Assembly (NCBI RefSeq): GCF_947623445.1
Contig: NC_135248.1
Coordinates: 12,967,820-13,031,819, forward strand
Origin: Clavelina lepadiformis
Lineage: Eukaryota > Chordata > Ascidiacea > Aplousobranchia > Clavelinidae
DNA: 64,000 nt
Direction of reading: 5' to 3'
A model generated the notes under the pieces. That model saw nothing but the letters and a program-made list of their open reading frames with translations, ran no database searches and was not told the DNA's origin. Shown here piece after piece: positions 21,690 to 32,650 of this stretch. The first letter of the stretch is position 1. Each line of letters opens with the position of its first letter. The position numbers and the translations under genes were made by a program.

Positions 21690-21832
21690 AATGCAAGATA
21701 ATCTTGCGAAACGCGACTGGCAGAGTGGATTTTTCAACCGCAGGGCAATGTACCAACGCAGCTGGTTCTATGTCGTGGGAAATTCCACTTAACAACAGGG
21801 AGCATGCGTATGTCCAATTTCATGAAGTTTTT
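21690..21832 (+). CDS. CUB-like exon, orphan
   Basis: After acceptor CTATTTCAG the plus strand reads ECKIILRNATGRVDFST, then SMSWEIPLNNREHAYVQFHE and VF to a donor (TTTTT|GTAAGG), entering in phase 1 and leaving in phase 0. The C-x-hydrophobic start, N-A-T-G-R turn and W-x-I...V-x-F-x-x-F pattern resemble the first half of a CUB domain. The exon is divergent from the FReD gene, whose ATG is about 107 bases to the left. No partner exon is visible before the assembly gap, so it may be part of the gap-truncated gene to the right or a relic. Confidence 0.4.
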
Positions 21833-22089
21833 GTAAGGTGACTTGTTCATTTAGTTCTACATAGCCAGAATTTTTAGTAAATTTTTATAGTACATTACAG
21901 TACAGCGCTTGTAACACAACTTGTTGTGATATTATTTTTTTTCTTTCGACACATCATGTTTTATCAAAGAATTTGAAAACTCCACACAAATAGGCCTAGT
22001 ATGACTTATGCAAGAGCATATTTCAAAGAAACGGTTCTTTAACAGAATTGAGTTGATGCCTCTACCAGGTTCTTGCTCTTAACGGATGG

Positions 22090-22281
22090 TTAACTAATTT
22101 TAATCAGGATATAAGACGGAGGTTCAAAACAGCTTAGCTTAGTGTGATCAACCAAATCAATATTAACCTCATCATAGGTTTTATTAAACTGGCAATGCCA
22201 GTATCTACACTTATAAAAGAAATAAAGAATCGACAGAGCAGCAAATAAGTACATGAGTAAAAGACCAACCACAACAAGCAA
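22090..22281 (-). CDS. Possible short membrane protein or terminal exon
   Basis: A 63-codon frame beginning MLVVVGLLLMYLFAALSILY, a clear membrane segment, followed by a cysteine-containing basic stretch and a polar tail with TYDEVNIDLVDHTKLSCF. The frame stays open upstream (QYAVHCLL) to a possible TGCAG acceptor, so it may be the terminal transmembrane exon of a receptor. No other exon found; family unknown. Confidence 0.3.
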   Translation of the reverse strand: MLVVVGLLLMYLFAALSILYFFYKCRYWHCQFNKTYDEVNIDLVDHTKLSCFEPPSYILIKIS

Positions 22282-22431
22282 TGCACTGCATACTGCAGTA
22301 TGTTATAGGTTCCGTCTGCACATAGGACAGCCCTGCACCGAGCAAAAAAGCGCCACCTGCCTCTTATTGTTATTTTTATTGTTAGTAGTATTATTACTTA
22401 TTAGTATTAGTATAGTAGTATTAGTAATTGG

Positions 22432-22730
22432 CAGGCTTGTCCATGGGAACGGGATTCTCACGGGAATCCCATGGGAAATGTCCCATGGGATGGGATGGGA
22501 TGGAACAGCACGAATTGCAATTGCCATGGCAGTATTTTAGCACCATTTCTTTGCTGTGCAAAGTGAAAAATGCTATATACTTGGTATAAGTTGATTTATT
22601 TTGACTTAAATTTCCATAAATTTAATAACATTTATTCAATTGTATTTTGATGGGATGGGATGGGACAGGCATGAATTGCTATGGGATAGGATGGGATGGG
22701 ACAGAAAAAAATGTCCCATGGACAAGCCTG
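22432..22730. mobile_element. hAT-like MITE with perfect 8-bp target duplication
   Basis: A 299-base element with inverted ends CAGGCTTGTCCATGGGA and ...TCCCATGGACAAGCCTG, and internal GGGAT tandem repeats. GTAATTGG flanks both ends exactly (22424-22431, 22731-22738). Confidence 0.9.
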
Positions 22731-23419
22731 GTAATTGGTCAAGGAAGAGCACAAATTAAAATTATAATTTGTGATAAATGTGATAATTATCACACTTAGC
22801 TCAGATCTTGACCGACTTTCGTAACATCATACTATCTCTGCCTGTCTGTTCTCGTTCTGGTACAAACTTACAACTTTGCTCATAAAATCATAGCAATCAG
22901 CGCTAGCAAAGTGCTTGGGCGAAATCAGTTAAAAATTATTGATTAGTTCTGCATTAGTTGCAGGATAAAAATAATGCAAAATGCACTCCATTTAAACACG
23001 TTTCTATCGCCATGCATTGTGATTGTTGCGGGTAATCTTTACAATTTGTGAGGAAAACGATAAATGAAATGTGGAATTTACTTATGCTGAATGTATAAGT
23101 ACAAAACATATACAAGCTACGCATGAGGTTAGTATTCATTAAAGGTGTAATTAGACTTTCCCTGCCGCCTAGAATGCCAAATCCTTTTCGAACCGCTAGA
23201 ATAATGCTACTGAGTTTAGTCCCAAACTCAGCAGTTATGAAAAAGTAGCAACAATACTAAAAGCCGCAACAGAAGGTAACTACTTGGAATAGTAGACATT
23301 TCTTCACTAAAACAAAATAACCCGGGCAAACCGAGAGAGCACACAGGAAAAATTCTGTCTTCTTCTACGCCCATAACTCGAATTCACTTCCACACTCTTC
23401 CTAGCTCGCCAAAAGCACG

Positions 23420-23564
23420 GTTTGGTGACACTTAATCACGCGACGCTTAATCACCGACACATAATCACTTGGACATTTAATCACTGGGAAATGTGAGCAA
23501 CTGCACGAAGATAAACTAAAATCTCACTTGACAGATAACGGTCAACTGTGTTTTGCAAGCGCAG
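23420..23564. mobile_element. Foldback element F3, cut by assembly gap
   Basis: Starts GTTTGGTGACACTTAATCAC like the F1 left end, with a shortened terminal array (about 70 bases), then runs into the interior sequence common to F1 and F2 before the Ns. The rest of the element is missing from the assembly. Confidence 0.75.
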
Positions 23565-23764
23565 NNNNNNNNNNNNNNNNNNNNNNNNNNNNNNNNNNNN
23601 NNNNNNNNNNNNNNNNNNNNNNNNNNNNNNNNNNNNNNNNNNNNNNNNNNNNNNNNNNNNNNNNNNNNNNNNNNNNNNNNNNNNNNNNNNNNNNNNNNNN
23701 NNNNNNNNNNNNNNNNNNNNNNNNNNNNNNNNNNNNNNNNNNNNNNNNNNNNNNNNNNNNNNNN
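23565..23764. other. Assembly gap (200 N)
   Basis: Exactly 200 Ns, so probably a placeholder of unknown true size. It hides the rest of F3 and the upstream exons of the polycystin-like gene. Confidence 0.95.
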
Positions 23765-23817
23765 TTTACGACGCATCTGAAGTTACCACTTTTAATAAAT
23801 TTTCGAATGGTGTTTAG

Positions 23818-26561
23818 CTTTCCTGGAATCTCTGGGAGCAGTTTCAAGATAATCCAGTGATCATTAGCTTTTTGTTTGTCCTGTACTCCATCTACGCTCT
23901 TCTCCTTGTATGGGCGAGATATAAAGACAAAGATGCAGAGAAAAAGGTAAAAAGTAGTAAAATTCTTCTACTGCACAAAACTTAATCATAACAATTTTGA
24001 AGGGTCTCTTCATTGAAGTTGAGGACAACTCACCGGACGACCAGCACCGGTATTACGTCACAATTTACACGGGTAGTCGTCTACACGCCGGCACTACCGC
24101 GGCTGTCTGCATGAGACTGCTGGGCAAAAGGAAAACTAGTAACGCTCACGTCATACAAGTAAATGATGACGTCTGCCATCGTGTGTCAATGTTGTTTGTT
24201 TTGACGTCATATAACCTTTGACTATTTGTTTAGCGCGAAAACGGAAACATTTTAACCACGGGAAGCGTCCAGTCCTTCCTCATTACGACACCACAAAGTT
24301 TGGGTGACGTCAGAGCCGTAAAAATGTGGCGCAATGACGGAGGAAGCAGCCCTAAGTGGTATGAATTAGTGGCAAGTTAACAGGAGTTGTATGAATTATT
24401 GATTTATTGCGAGCTATACTTCAGGTACCTTGAGCGGATGGTGGTAAGGGATTTGGAAACCAGCGAGTGTTGTTTTTTTATGTGCGGCAAATGGTTTAGC
24501 GAGGTCGACGTGGAATATACATTCCCGGTCGCAACGATCGACCAGCTTCAAATTTCCACAAACTTGTTCCTGTTAAAACTCGAAAACCATTTTAAAGACA
24601 GGTTTGTTGATAAAAGATTCCACCACGCTGTGCCAGTTAATTATCTCATAATTTATCATTTTCAGACACGTCTGGTATTCCGTTTTTGGCATGAGGCCAT
24701 GGCAACATGACGTCATGACTCGAGTGGAGAGAGTTTCAACTTGCTCTCTTTTTATATTTATGGTGATGTTAACATCTATGATGTTTCATGGTCACAGTTA
24801 CGCACTAGACGGGAATGTGTTAACAGTTGGTCACTACTACTTCAAGTGGTCCCACATTGTTGTCGGTAAGTTCAGTCAAAAGTGAGCAAAAGCCAAAATG
24901 TGGTTTATGTGGTTGTGATGATTAGGTTGGTAAACTCTTACTAACTTTCTACTTCTGTCAAAAAGGTATTGAAAGCGCTTTAATGTGCTTTCCTGGACCC
25001 TACTTCATTAGCCTGTTGTTTCGTCACGCCAAACGACGGAAAATGAACAAAAATTCAAATCCTGACAATAATCCGCAATCCACACAAACCACCAGAGGGC
25101 AGCAAGAACCAACCACATCACTTGTACGTAGCCATGACGTCAAAAACACGAGAAAAAGTCCAGAAAAGAAAAGCATAAAAGTTGACCAAAACAGAAAAAA
25201 GAATGGTCAACAAATTTCTGACGATAAAGATCGTCCATCGACCTCAAAAGACATCTCAAGTCTCGTCCATAGGCAACGGCAAACTTTCCCAGGAAAAGTT
25301 AAAATTGAAAACGAAACAAAACAACAAAACAATCGCCGAAACTTGAGAGATTCGACGATGAACAAAAAGTTCACCACGTCACGCGGGGAACGAGAAGAGG
25401 CCACAACGTCATACCCGGTAAAACCTACGTCCTCAAAAATGAAGAAACACATTCCGTCTCGCGTTGAACGAAACGGGGCCAATACGTCATCACGAGTAAA
25501 ACATGTGACGTCATCAAAAGTTAAAAAACACATCCCGCCGCGCGTCGATCGAGATGGGGCCAGTAAATCATCGCCAGCAAAACATGTGACGTCATCAAAA
25601 ATAAAAAAGCACATGTCGTCACGCGTCGAACAAAGAGTGACCACTGACTCATCACGAGCAAAACCTGTGACGTCATCAAAAGTTAAAAAACATATCCCGT
25701 CGCGCGTTGAACGAAAAGTGACCACAACGGCATCGCCAATAAAACCAGTGACGGCGTCAAAAGTGAAAAAGCACAAACCATTGCAGGTTAAACGTGATGT
25801 GGCTAAAACGTCATCACCAGCAACAAAGATGACATCATCAGAAATGAGACCATCAGCAAGGTAATGAATATGGTTGTTGAAGTAACTTTGTTTGTGAAGT
25901 AAAATTTTTCATATACAGGCCGCCATTGTCTGCTACGGAAGCACAGCAAGAATTGACAATCGCCGAAATTGATCCCAACACTCTGGATCCACTCGCTATT
26001 GTTCACTTTTCTATCTACGTGGCCTGGTTTTATATTTTTGCAGTTATGATCACGTCGACGGTGATTTGCGTCATGTACGGAATGACGTATGGGCTAGAAA
26101 CATGCAGGGATTGGTGAGCAATTGTTACCAAATAATAAACATTTAAGATTACGTCACATGCGTTAAAACTCGATAATATTTCAGGTTGGTTTCTTTCGTG
26201 AGCGCTTTCATTGAAACGGTCATAATTCTCGAATCTTTGAAAGTGGTCTTGATCGCTTACTTCTCAGTGATAAACAATCCTATACACGATCTTCGCGATT
26301 GGATTCCTCCTTTGCCACCATCAGGTTATTGGCAAAACTATGATTTATTGATCGCTTTGAACACATTTTTGATCATTTTTATTTCTTGATGAAGTGAGGC
26401 CCCGGTCTTACGTTAATCGTGGCGCAGCAGCGAAGAAACAGAAGAAAGAAAAACTGACCAATCCGATTTATCGGGCCCCAACGCGGGAAAGAACCAACCG
26501 CAAGAGAAACACGCAGGAGGACATAGAAATGCAAATCATCAAAAAACGTGTTTCTCCATGA
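23818..26561 (+). CDS. Polycystin-1-like membrane protein with PLAT domain (partial)
   Basis: Exons 23818-23946, 24004-24158, 24234-24358, 24425-24601, 24666-24865, 24966-25860, 25919-26113, 26185-26324 and probably 26395-26561; all phases agree. The order is characteristic of the PKD1 family: first membrane segment (DNPVIISFLFVLYSIYALLL, VWARYKDKD), then a PLAT/LH2 domain (YYVTIYTGSRLHAGTTA, GDVRAVKMWRNDGGSSPKWY, LERMVVRDLET), then HVWYSVFGMRP and TRVERVSTC leading to a membrane segment, GIESALMCFPGPYFISLLF, a long loop, and two more membrane segments around GLETCRDWLVSFVSAFIETV. Polycystin-1-like proteins are large receptors that pair with TRPP channels. N-terminal REJ/GAIN parts are lost in the gap. 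The C-terminal channel-like half is not seen: the last exon ends with a stop after IIKKRVSP. Confidence 0.85.
25427..25850 (+). repeat. 81-bp coding tandem repeat in the polycystin-like loop
   Basis: Five units of exactly 81 bases (27 codons) plus a partial sixth, starting at 25427, 25508, 25589, 25670, 25751 and 25832. The unit core is TSSKVKKHIPSRVER followed by a variable Thr/Ser stretch and KHVT. Lysine/arginine-rich, predicted cytosolic loop between the third and fourth membrane segments. The period preserves frame. Confidence 0.9.
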
Positions 26562-26817
26562 GGCTGACTTGGAAGTGTTTGCTGAGTCACAATGCCTTTT
26601 ACAGTAGACTGTGTAGTTTACTATTTTTAAGCGAAGAAATATCTTATTGCAATGGTATAGTATGGTATGGTATCGTTTCCAACTATGCATCCATAGAATA
26701 AGGAAATTCTTTGCACGACCTACAATCGGCGATGGTTCCTCGTTGCCGGTAGTTGAATTATCGTTTTGTTGCAACAACTTCCTTTTCATGTGATTTTACA
26801 CAACTTGAAATTGTTCA
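26562..26817. other. 3' flank of the polycystin-like gene
   Basis: No further polycystin exon is visible on the plus strand. The 136-codon minus-strand frame across 26379-26789 overlaps the last exon and is treated as a shadow. Confidence 0.4.
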
Positions 26818-26935
26818 CGAGGGCCAGTGAATACAAGCAAGTGTCGTTAAAGCCTTGCCAAAGGTCATTACAACGCTAGAGCCGCTGGGTGTCGCATCAT
26901 TGCGAGTCTGGCGCTCTAACCGTTCTTCTATAAAA
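26818..26935 (-). mobile_element. tRNA-derived SINE relic
   Basis: The reverse strand reads GGTTAGAGCGCCAGACTCGC, then GCGTTGTAATGACCTTTGGC, AAGGCTTTAACGACACTTGC and TTCACTGGCCC. The same tail (TTGTAATG.CCTTGGC.AAG..TT) occurs at 41745-41880 and 59095-59235, and a related tail with a tRNA-Ser/Leu-like head at 40830-41040. Confidence 0.6.
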
Positions 26936-29900
26936 TCAAAATTAGGCGTCCATCAAACGGCATATGCTTTAACAATAGCAAGAATCATAGTTATTTTATT
27001 GCTACTTGGCAAGCATAGTTACATACTAATTATTATTTTAGGGGTGTACAATACAGAATGCTTTACTATTCTAGAAAAATCTAGAATAGTTTATTCCGAA
27101 CCGAAAATTTTGAATCTTGTTCTGCAATAATGTCGATTTCACCAAATTGAAGCCCATGCAGTGGGCATTTTTCGCCTTTACAATAAGACTATAATGTAAT
27201 TATCAGTTAAAGTTTTATGGCACTTTTCAGATAAGTTTCATTGCGGTTTAATTTAAAGCGACGCTAATTGCAGCGCTACACGTTTTACAACGTCAAGTCA
27301 AGTTCCAAAAAGTCTAATGGAGTCTGCGCATGCCAAGAAATATTTAATGAAAGCTGATATTTATGAATCGACAACAAAAGTGAATTCGATCGCAATGAAA
27401 CTTGGCTTTTTAGCATCCGTTCTTCTAAATTGTACACCCCTAAAGGCTAAACCTAAACCAAGTATCAATGTATCTACTCTTACTAAATTGGCTTCAGTTG
27501 AATTCTCAGGAAAGTTTCCAAAACTTCGCACAAGAGGTGGACAGCAAGTGAAAATGACCAGTCTGCACAGATCTGAATTCTGTCTGATGGTTGAAGTCAG
27601 CAGATTGTGGTTGCAGTGGAATCGAAGACAGCATTCCAATCTTCTGATGCTGAAGCACCATCAGGAACCAACTGTTTGTCCATCTTTTGACAACAAATCA
27701 ATTGTATTCAAGTTAGTAGTGATAATGTAATTATATTAGCTGTGTTTTTAAATGATTTCATCTATACTGTTTGTCTGTACAAGCCATTTCTCCATGTACT
27801 GCTAAATCATAATAATACAGTAAGTAAAGCAATATCCTAAGCATCCAGCATGCGTATAATTGCTTTGCCTGACATGCACTTGGAGTTTGATTGTTCTGAT
27901 CACACTGTTATGATGACAACCTTACAAAACTGAAATTACAACTTAATTGTATAAAATAAATTTAATGCTGTTACTACTGACGGCTTTTACCATATTTTTC
28001 CAGATCGATGTCTTTGCATCATTTCCAGATCCGGTTATTCGATTAAAAAACGATTCATCAACTCATCAACATCTTTCAAGTATCGAACCCAAGTAAAAGA
28101 GTATTTCTCAATGCACCACCTTCTATTGGACTGCAATGACATCATGTTCTGTACATGACTGTTAAGGTACCTAACAAAGATTCCATCAAGCAGCGAGCAG
28201 CAATGACATCTATCCAGAGACCAACATCGTTGTGCAGTTGTGCTGCACATTACTGGGCTCGACATCAACGCTCAGCATTGTTACCATGGCCACGAGAAAC
28301 CGGGCTTCTGCCTGGGATGGGGTTTCTTTTATGGTGGATTTTCTTTTCCCATCCACTGATGTACAGCATTGGACCTACAGTCAACATAAACAGTCTCCGG
28401 CTTGAACACACCACCTACTTCTGTTTTTCTGGTTTAGTGGCCGTGCTAGTTGTCATCATCAAGTGATGCTATCATTATACTTGCACATGTTTTAAGCTTT
28501 CAAAAGTTTGTCCTTTTTCCTTGTTCTTGGACATGATGCAACTAGCACTCTTTTTCGTCCCCACCGCGCCTATGACGGAAAATAAAATGATTGATCGATC
28601 GTTCAGTTGTGATGCAAAAATGTTGTTATAAAACAACCAAAACAGAAGTTCCACCCGAGTTGCGGCCCGGTATAAAATGCTTGTATGACACACCGCAGTA
28701 AGTGATCTCTGGCTTGGCAATAAGGTGCAATAAGGCAACAATCCAGTTGTAACCGGTACTCAATGCACAAAGAAGTTCTACGAGTTCTCTAACTTTCTCA
28801 TCATCAATATAATGCAGTCTGCAGTCCTCCTGTTGCAGGCAGGTGTAGGTCCTTTATGACCCCCAACTTTAATTTACAAACTTACAATCAATTTCCCAGT
28901 TTTTAGCCACATTGACATAATCTCATGCCACACCACATTCATGTAAAAATGTCTATGACTTGAAAAATCACTGATCAATAGAAATAAACAAAACGCTGCA
29001 ATTGCATGCATTTATAGCAATATCAAACCAGAAGTTGACAGCAGAAAAACATTGTCAACAACTGAAAACCATAAAAACTAAACCAAACTTGCCCGTCAAT
29101 AAATGGATCAGGTGAGACAATTACTTGATATATCTTGTTCAGGATCAGCTCTTTCTCCACAAAAATCTTGTTCTGCACAAATAATTAAAAAATAAACTTT
29201 TGAGCACAACTAACATGAGTTTCTATCAAAAAATTTGCTCCGAGACAGTTTGCTGGCAGGTAAAAACATGACTACGTGATAATTTCAGAATTGATTAAAG
29301 CCAATTTTCTGCAACCTGTATTAATTGAAGTCATAGTAACTAACCTTTTGATGATCAACTCTTGCATCAAGCAGTCCTATCAACCCAATTTAAGTGCAAA
29401 TCCATAAATAAATTGTATTCAAGTCAAGTGTAAGTAATCAGATAATCATTTATGGCCATTGATAGTGTTTAAACTACTGAAAAAAACAATCAAAATCTTT
29501 TTATGTGTAATAATTAATAACAAAACTGAATCCACTTATGCACATAGCCTGAAACTCCGCCCAACAGCAATATAAAAACTAGACCGAGGAAATATTCTGA
29601 CTCTTGTAGAAGGCGTATGGGTTTCAAAAAGGAATCGATTTCTTTGTATAGTAAAATTATTAAAAATGCATTTACTCGAAAATCCCTCCATGGGGATCCT
29701 TGAAATGTTGCACGTGAACTAGGTCTAGGCATTAGGCTTGCCTGACGCTACCACCACCAAGATTTTAGTCGCAACTCGCAACCTGAAACTTTGAAACGCG
29801 CTAACTTCTTAGGGAATACCCGGACAAGAAAACAACAACAACCATGCTGCACTCAAATTGGTTTAATAAACGAACAGGTTTTAAAAGCCGACTTAAGACT

Positions 29901-31432
29901 TCCAACGAAGTCTGAGAAATCTTATTTTTTACCCTTATGCTTTCTTAAGAATTTACAGTCGCTTTCTAAGTCTAAAAATTTGTTGCTGTTAACAACATAG
30001 TTATCATCTTGCTCGATTAAGCCCTCAAAACTTGACTACTTTTACCTCATTCATTGATTGTTTGTGATTAAGTTTTCGATTTATTATGCTGTAAAACATT
30101 TATAACCTAGTGCAGTAGTGGAAAACCTGGCAGCAGCACGCACGAGATTTGTCAGTTTTTGCGCCAAAATTGTTTTCACCTTGGAGCAAATTTTGTTGCA
30201 GCTCTGGAATTTACGCGCGATTCTCGAACCTTCGTTGCCAGTGTTCGTCCTTCGTTCATTCATTTACCTTTTGCAGTCAAAGTGATTACTTGGAAGTTAA
30301 CAGTAACTGAAGAATAATGAAGGTGACTTACAAATTACAAAGCAGAGTTAACTTCAGTTTAGTGATGTATTTACCAGGAGCATTGATGCAATATACTTCA
30401 TACTGTCAAGTAGAGATTTATTGGAGATTTCATTGAATAATAAGCAAAGAAGTTTCAGTATTTAATTTAAGATTTCCTGAAGGTGTTTGGCTTAATCTTA
30501 TGGTATAGATTGTCGAGTAACATGTCGTTGCACTCCGCAGAAAACAGAATGATCTAAAACTGTCTTGGCTAGCTAGTTCACTAATTCATTAAATTATGAT
30601 GAAGGTGTTGTCAGGTATGCAAGTGATGATTTATTAAATGTTGAAATGTCGTTCACTCGTCTGTTCAATGCATTAGACTTAGCTTAGTATTTGTTGTATG
30701 GTCGTTGTTGGCATCTTTTGCACCTTTCCATTTCTTTGAATGTTTGGCTTTTTGTGGTTGAAGTTTGTTCCTGCTTTATTGCTGCTGAGCCCTTTGCGCG
30801 CTTTCGCGTCGATTCTATGTCGTTGATGCTTTTCTGCGCTTTGGCGTTTGTTGCGTTGTTGGAGTGGTTAAGTGCTGGTTTTTTAAGCTTGGTTTTTTAA
30901 GGATGTCATCTCGTTGCCTTATTCAGTGCTTGCCATGCAGAGAGTCTCATTTTAATGCACATTGGTGGCCTTTAAATCTGTTAGTCAGTTTATCTGCTTG
31001 CTATTTGCAGAATTTGCGCATGACATACCGATACCAGCATTCATCTGACAAGTCTGGTTTCCAAAAGCCTCCGTAAAGCTGATCTGATATCTACCAATCT
31101 AAAACTTCTCGCTGGAACTGAGTATTGCAAGATGTACACAGGACAGCTGTAAGCAGCAGACAGTGTTGGTACAGAAATCTTCCCCCGGTTTCTTCAGTCC
31201 AAGTGTAGTACCTAAATCTTTTTCCAGTTTATTTTCCTCGTGTGGCGATACGTGGATGGGGAGCAGCGGACTGTTTATTTAGATGTCAATGTCCGAATGA
31301 GAAAACAAGTGTTTAGATGGCTAGGTTGAACAGAGTATAAACAAAGACATGAAAATATTACTTTAGTTAACTAAATTCCCTTTTTCAGTAAATTTTTCGA
31401 AATCCAGATGACGTCAGACATGCTTCCAGGTG
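26936..31432. other. Gene-poor region
   Basis: Contains the second copy of an interspersed repeat (28110-28320) and a 137-codon plus-strand frame at 27317-27730 (MESAHAKKYLMKADIYESTT...). That frame includes a hydrophobic patch, but I recognise no domain, splice context or promoter, so I do not call it a gene. Nothing else is supported. Confidence 0.4.
28110..28320. repeat. Interspersed repeat, copy 2
   Basis: Partner of 10040-10270; shares CATCTATCCAGAGACCAACA and GCTGCACATTACTGGGCTCG in the same orientation. Confidence 0.6.
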
Positions 31433-31441
31433 GTGTACCGA

Positions 31442-32641
31442 CACTTAATCACGCGACACCTAATCACGCGACGCTTAATCACCGACACATAATCACTAGG
31501 ACATTTAATCACGCGACACATAATCACTAGGACATTTAATCACGCGACACATAATCACTATGACATTTAATCACGCGACTTGGATACTTATTCACGCGAC
31601 ATTTAATCACGCGACACATAATCACTTGGATGTCGGAAAAGCGTGAGGAAAACTCAGTAATTCAAGCTCATGTGCATCTCTCTGTGGGGATGACGATGTG
31701 GATTGCTTTTAAAGTTGGCCTAAAGCCAAAGGCTATTAGTCTTTCTTTTAGAACTCCCCGACAATTGTCTTTGACTCCGTTGCGCCGGCTTTCTCTATAA
31801 TGTTTCTTTAAATCAACACCAGCTTCATGAAGTCTAATTGTTATATTGTCCGAAATAAGTTGTATCACATTAGAAACATTTTTATCATCTTTTCACATTT
31901 AAACAAAACTATAACTCCAATTCAGTAATGAACAGTCCAGAAGGTAAAACTGATATTATGTGTAGAGACAAGAAGAGGAGATTTTAACCAAACCTTAGTT
32001 TTTATAGAAACACATTAGCCAATCAGGAAATAACATGTCATTTTGCATTGCTACGTATAACCTATGTAATATGTAACATTATTCTATTGTCACCGAAGCT
32101 CTTGATCAAAGTACCATCAAAACGGTACTGACGTGAAGAAAAAACTTTTACCTATTACCTTTCTTAAAACAAAGTTTTGCAAAAGCGAAGTACACCACAT
32201 ATACGCATAGATGGGTATCGCGACAATTCTAATGATAATTTAAATTAAACCATAAAATTCAGAAAACATTGGTTCAAAGTTGACTTCCACCAGCTAAAAA
32301 CTGTTTGTTATTTAGCCAGAAATATCACCAACACGATAACAGTCATCGTGTTGACACAGTTGACCGTTATCTGTCAAGCGAGATTTTAGTTTATCTTCGT
32401 GCAGTTGCTTACATTTCCCATGCATGACATTGTTACCTAGTGTGTACGGTAGCCGATACTGTAAATGTGTGATTAAATGTCGCGTGATTAAATGTCCTAG
32501 TGATTAGGTGTCGCGTGATTAAATGTCCTAGTGATTATGTGTCGCGTGATTAAGAGTCGCGTGATTAAATGTCCTAGTGATTATGTGTCGGTGATTAAGC
32601 GTCGCGTGATTAAATGTCGCGTGATTAAGTGTCACCAAACC
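31442..32641. mobile_element. Foldback-like element F2
   Basis: A 1200-base copy of F1 in the opposite orientation: it starts GGTGTACCGACACTTAATCA and ends AAGTGTCACCAAACC. The 9-mer CTTCCAGGT flanks both ends exactly (31433-31441 and 32642-32650), different from the F1 target duplication and therefore an independent insertion. Both ends are arrays of TTAATCACGCGACA-type units; the interior includes GACTCCGTTGCG and ATATTGTCCGA words shared with E elements. Confidence 0.85.
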
Positions 32642-32650
32642 CTTCCAGGT

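Noticed and set aside
23516..23860. Several frames running through the Ns
   Set aside because: They depend on unknown bases.
25207..25776. 189-codon minus-strand frame
   Set aside because: Shadow of the 81-base tandem repeat in the polycystin-like exon; its repeats mirror the real plus-strand frame.
27317..27730. 137-codon frame
   Set aside because: Longest frame in a gene-poor stretch, but composition, start context and lack of motifs do not support a gene.
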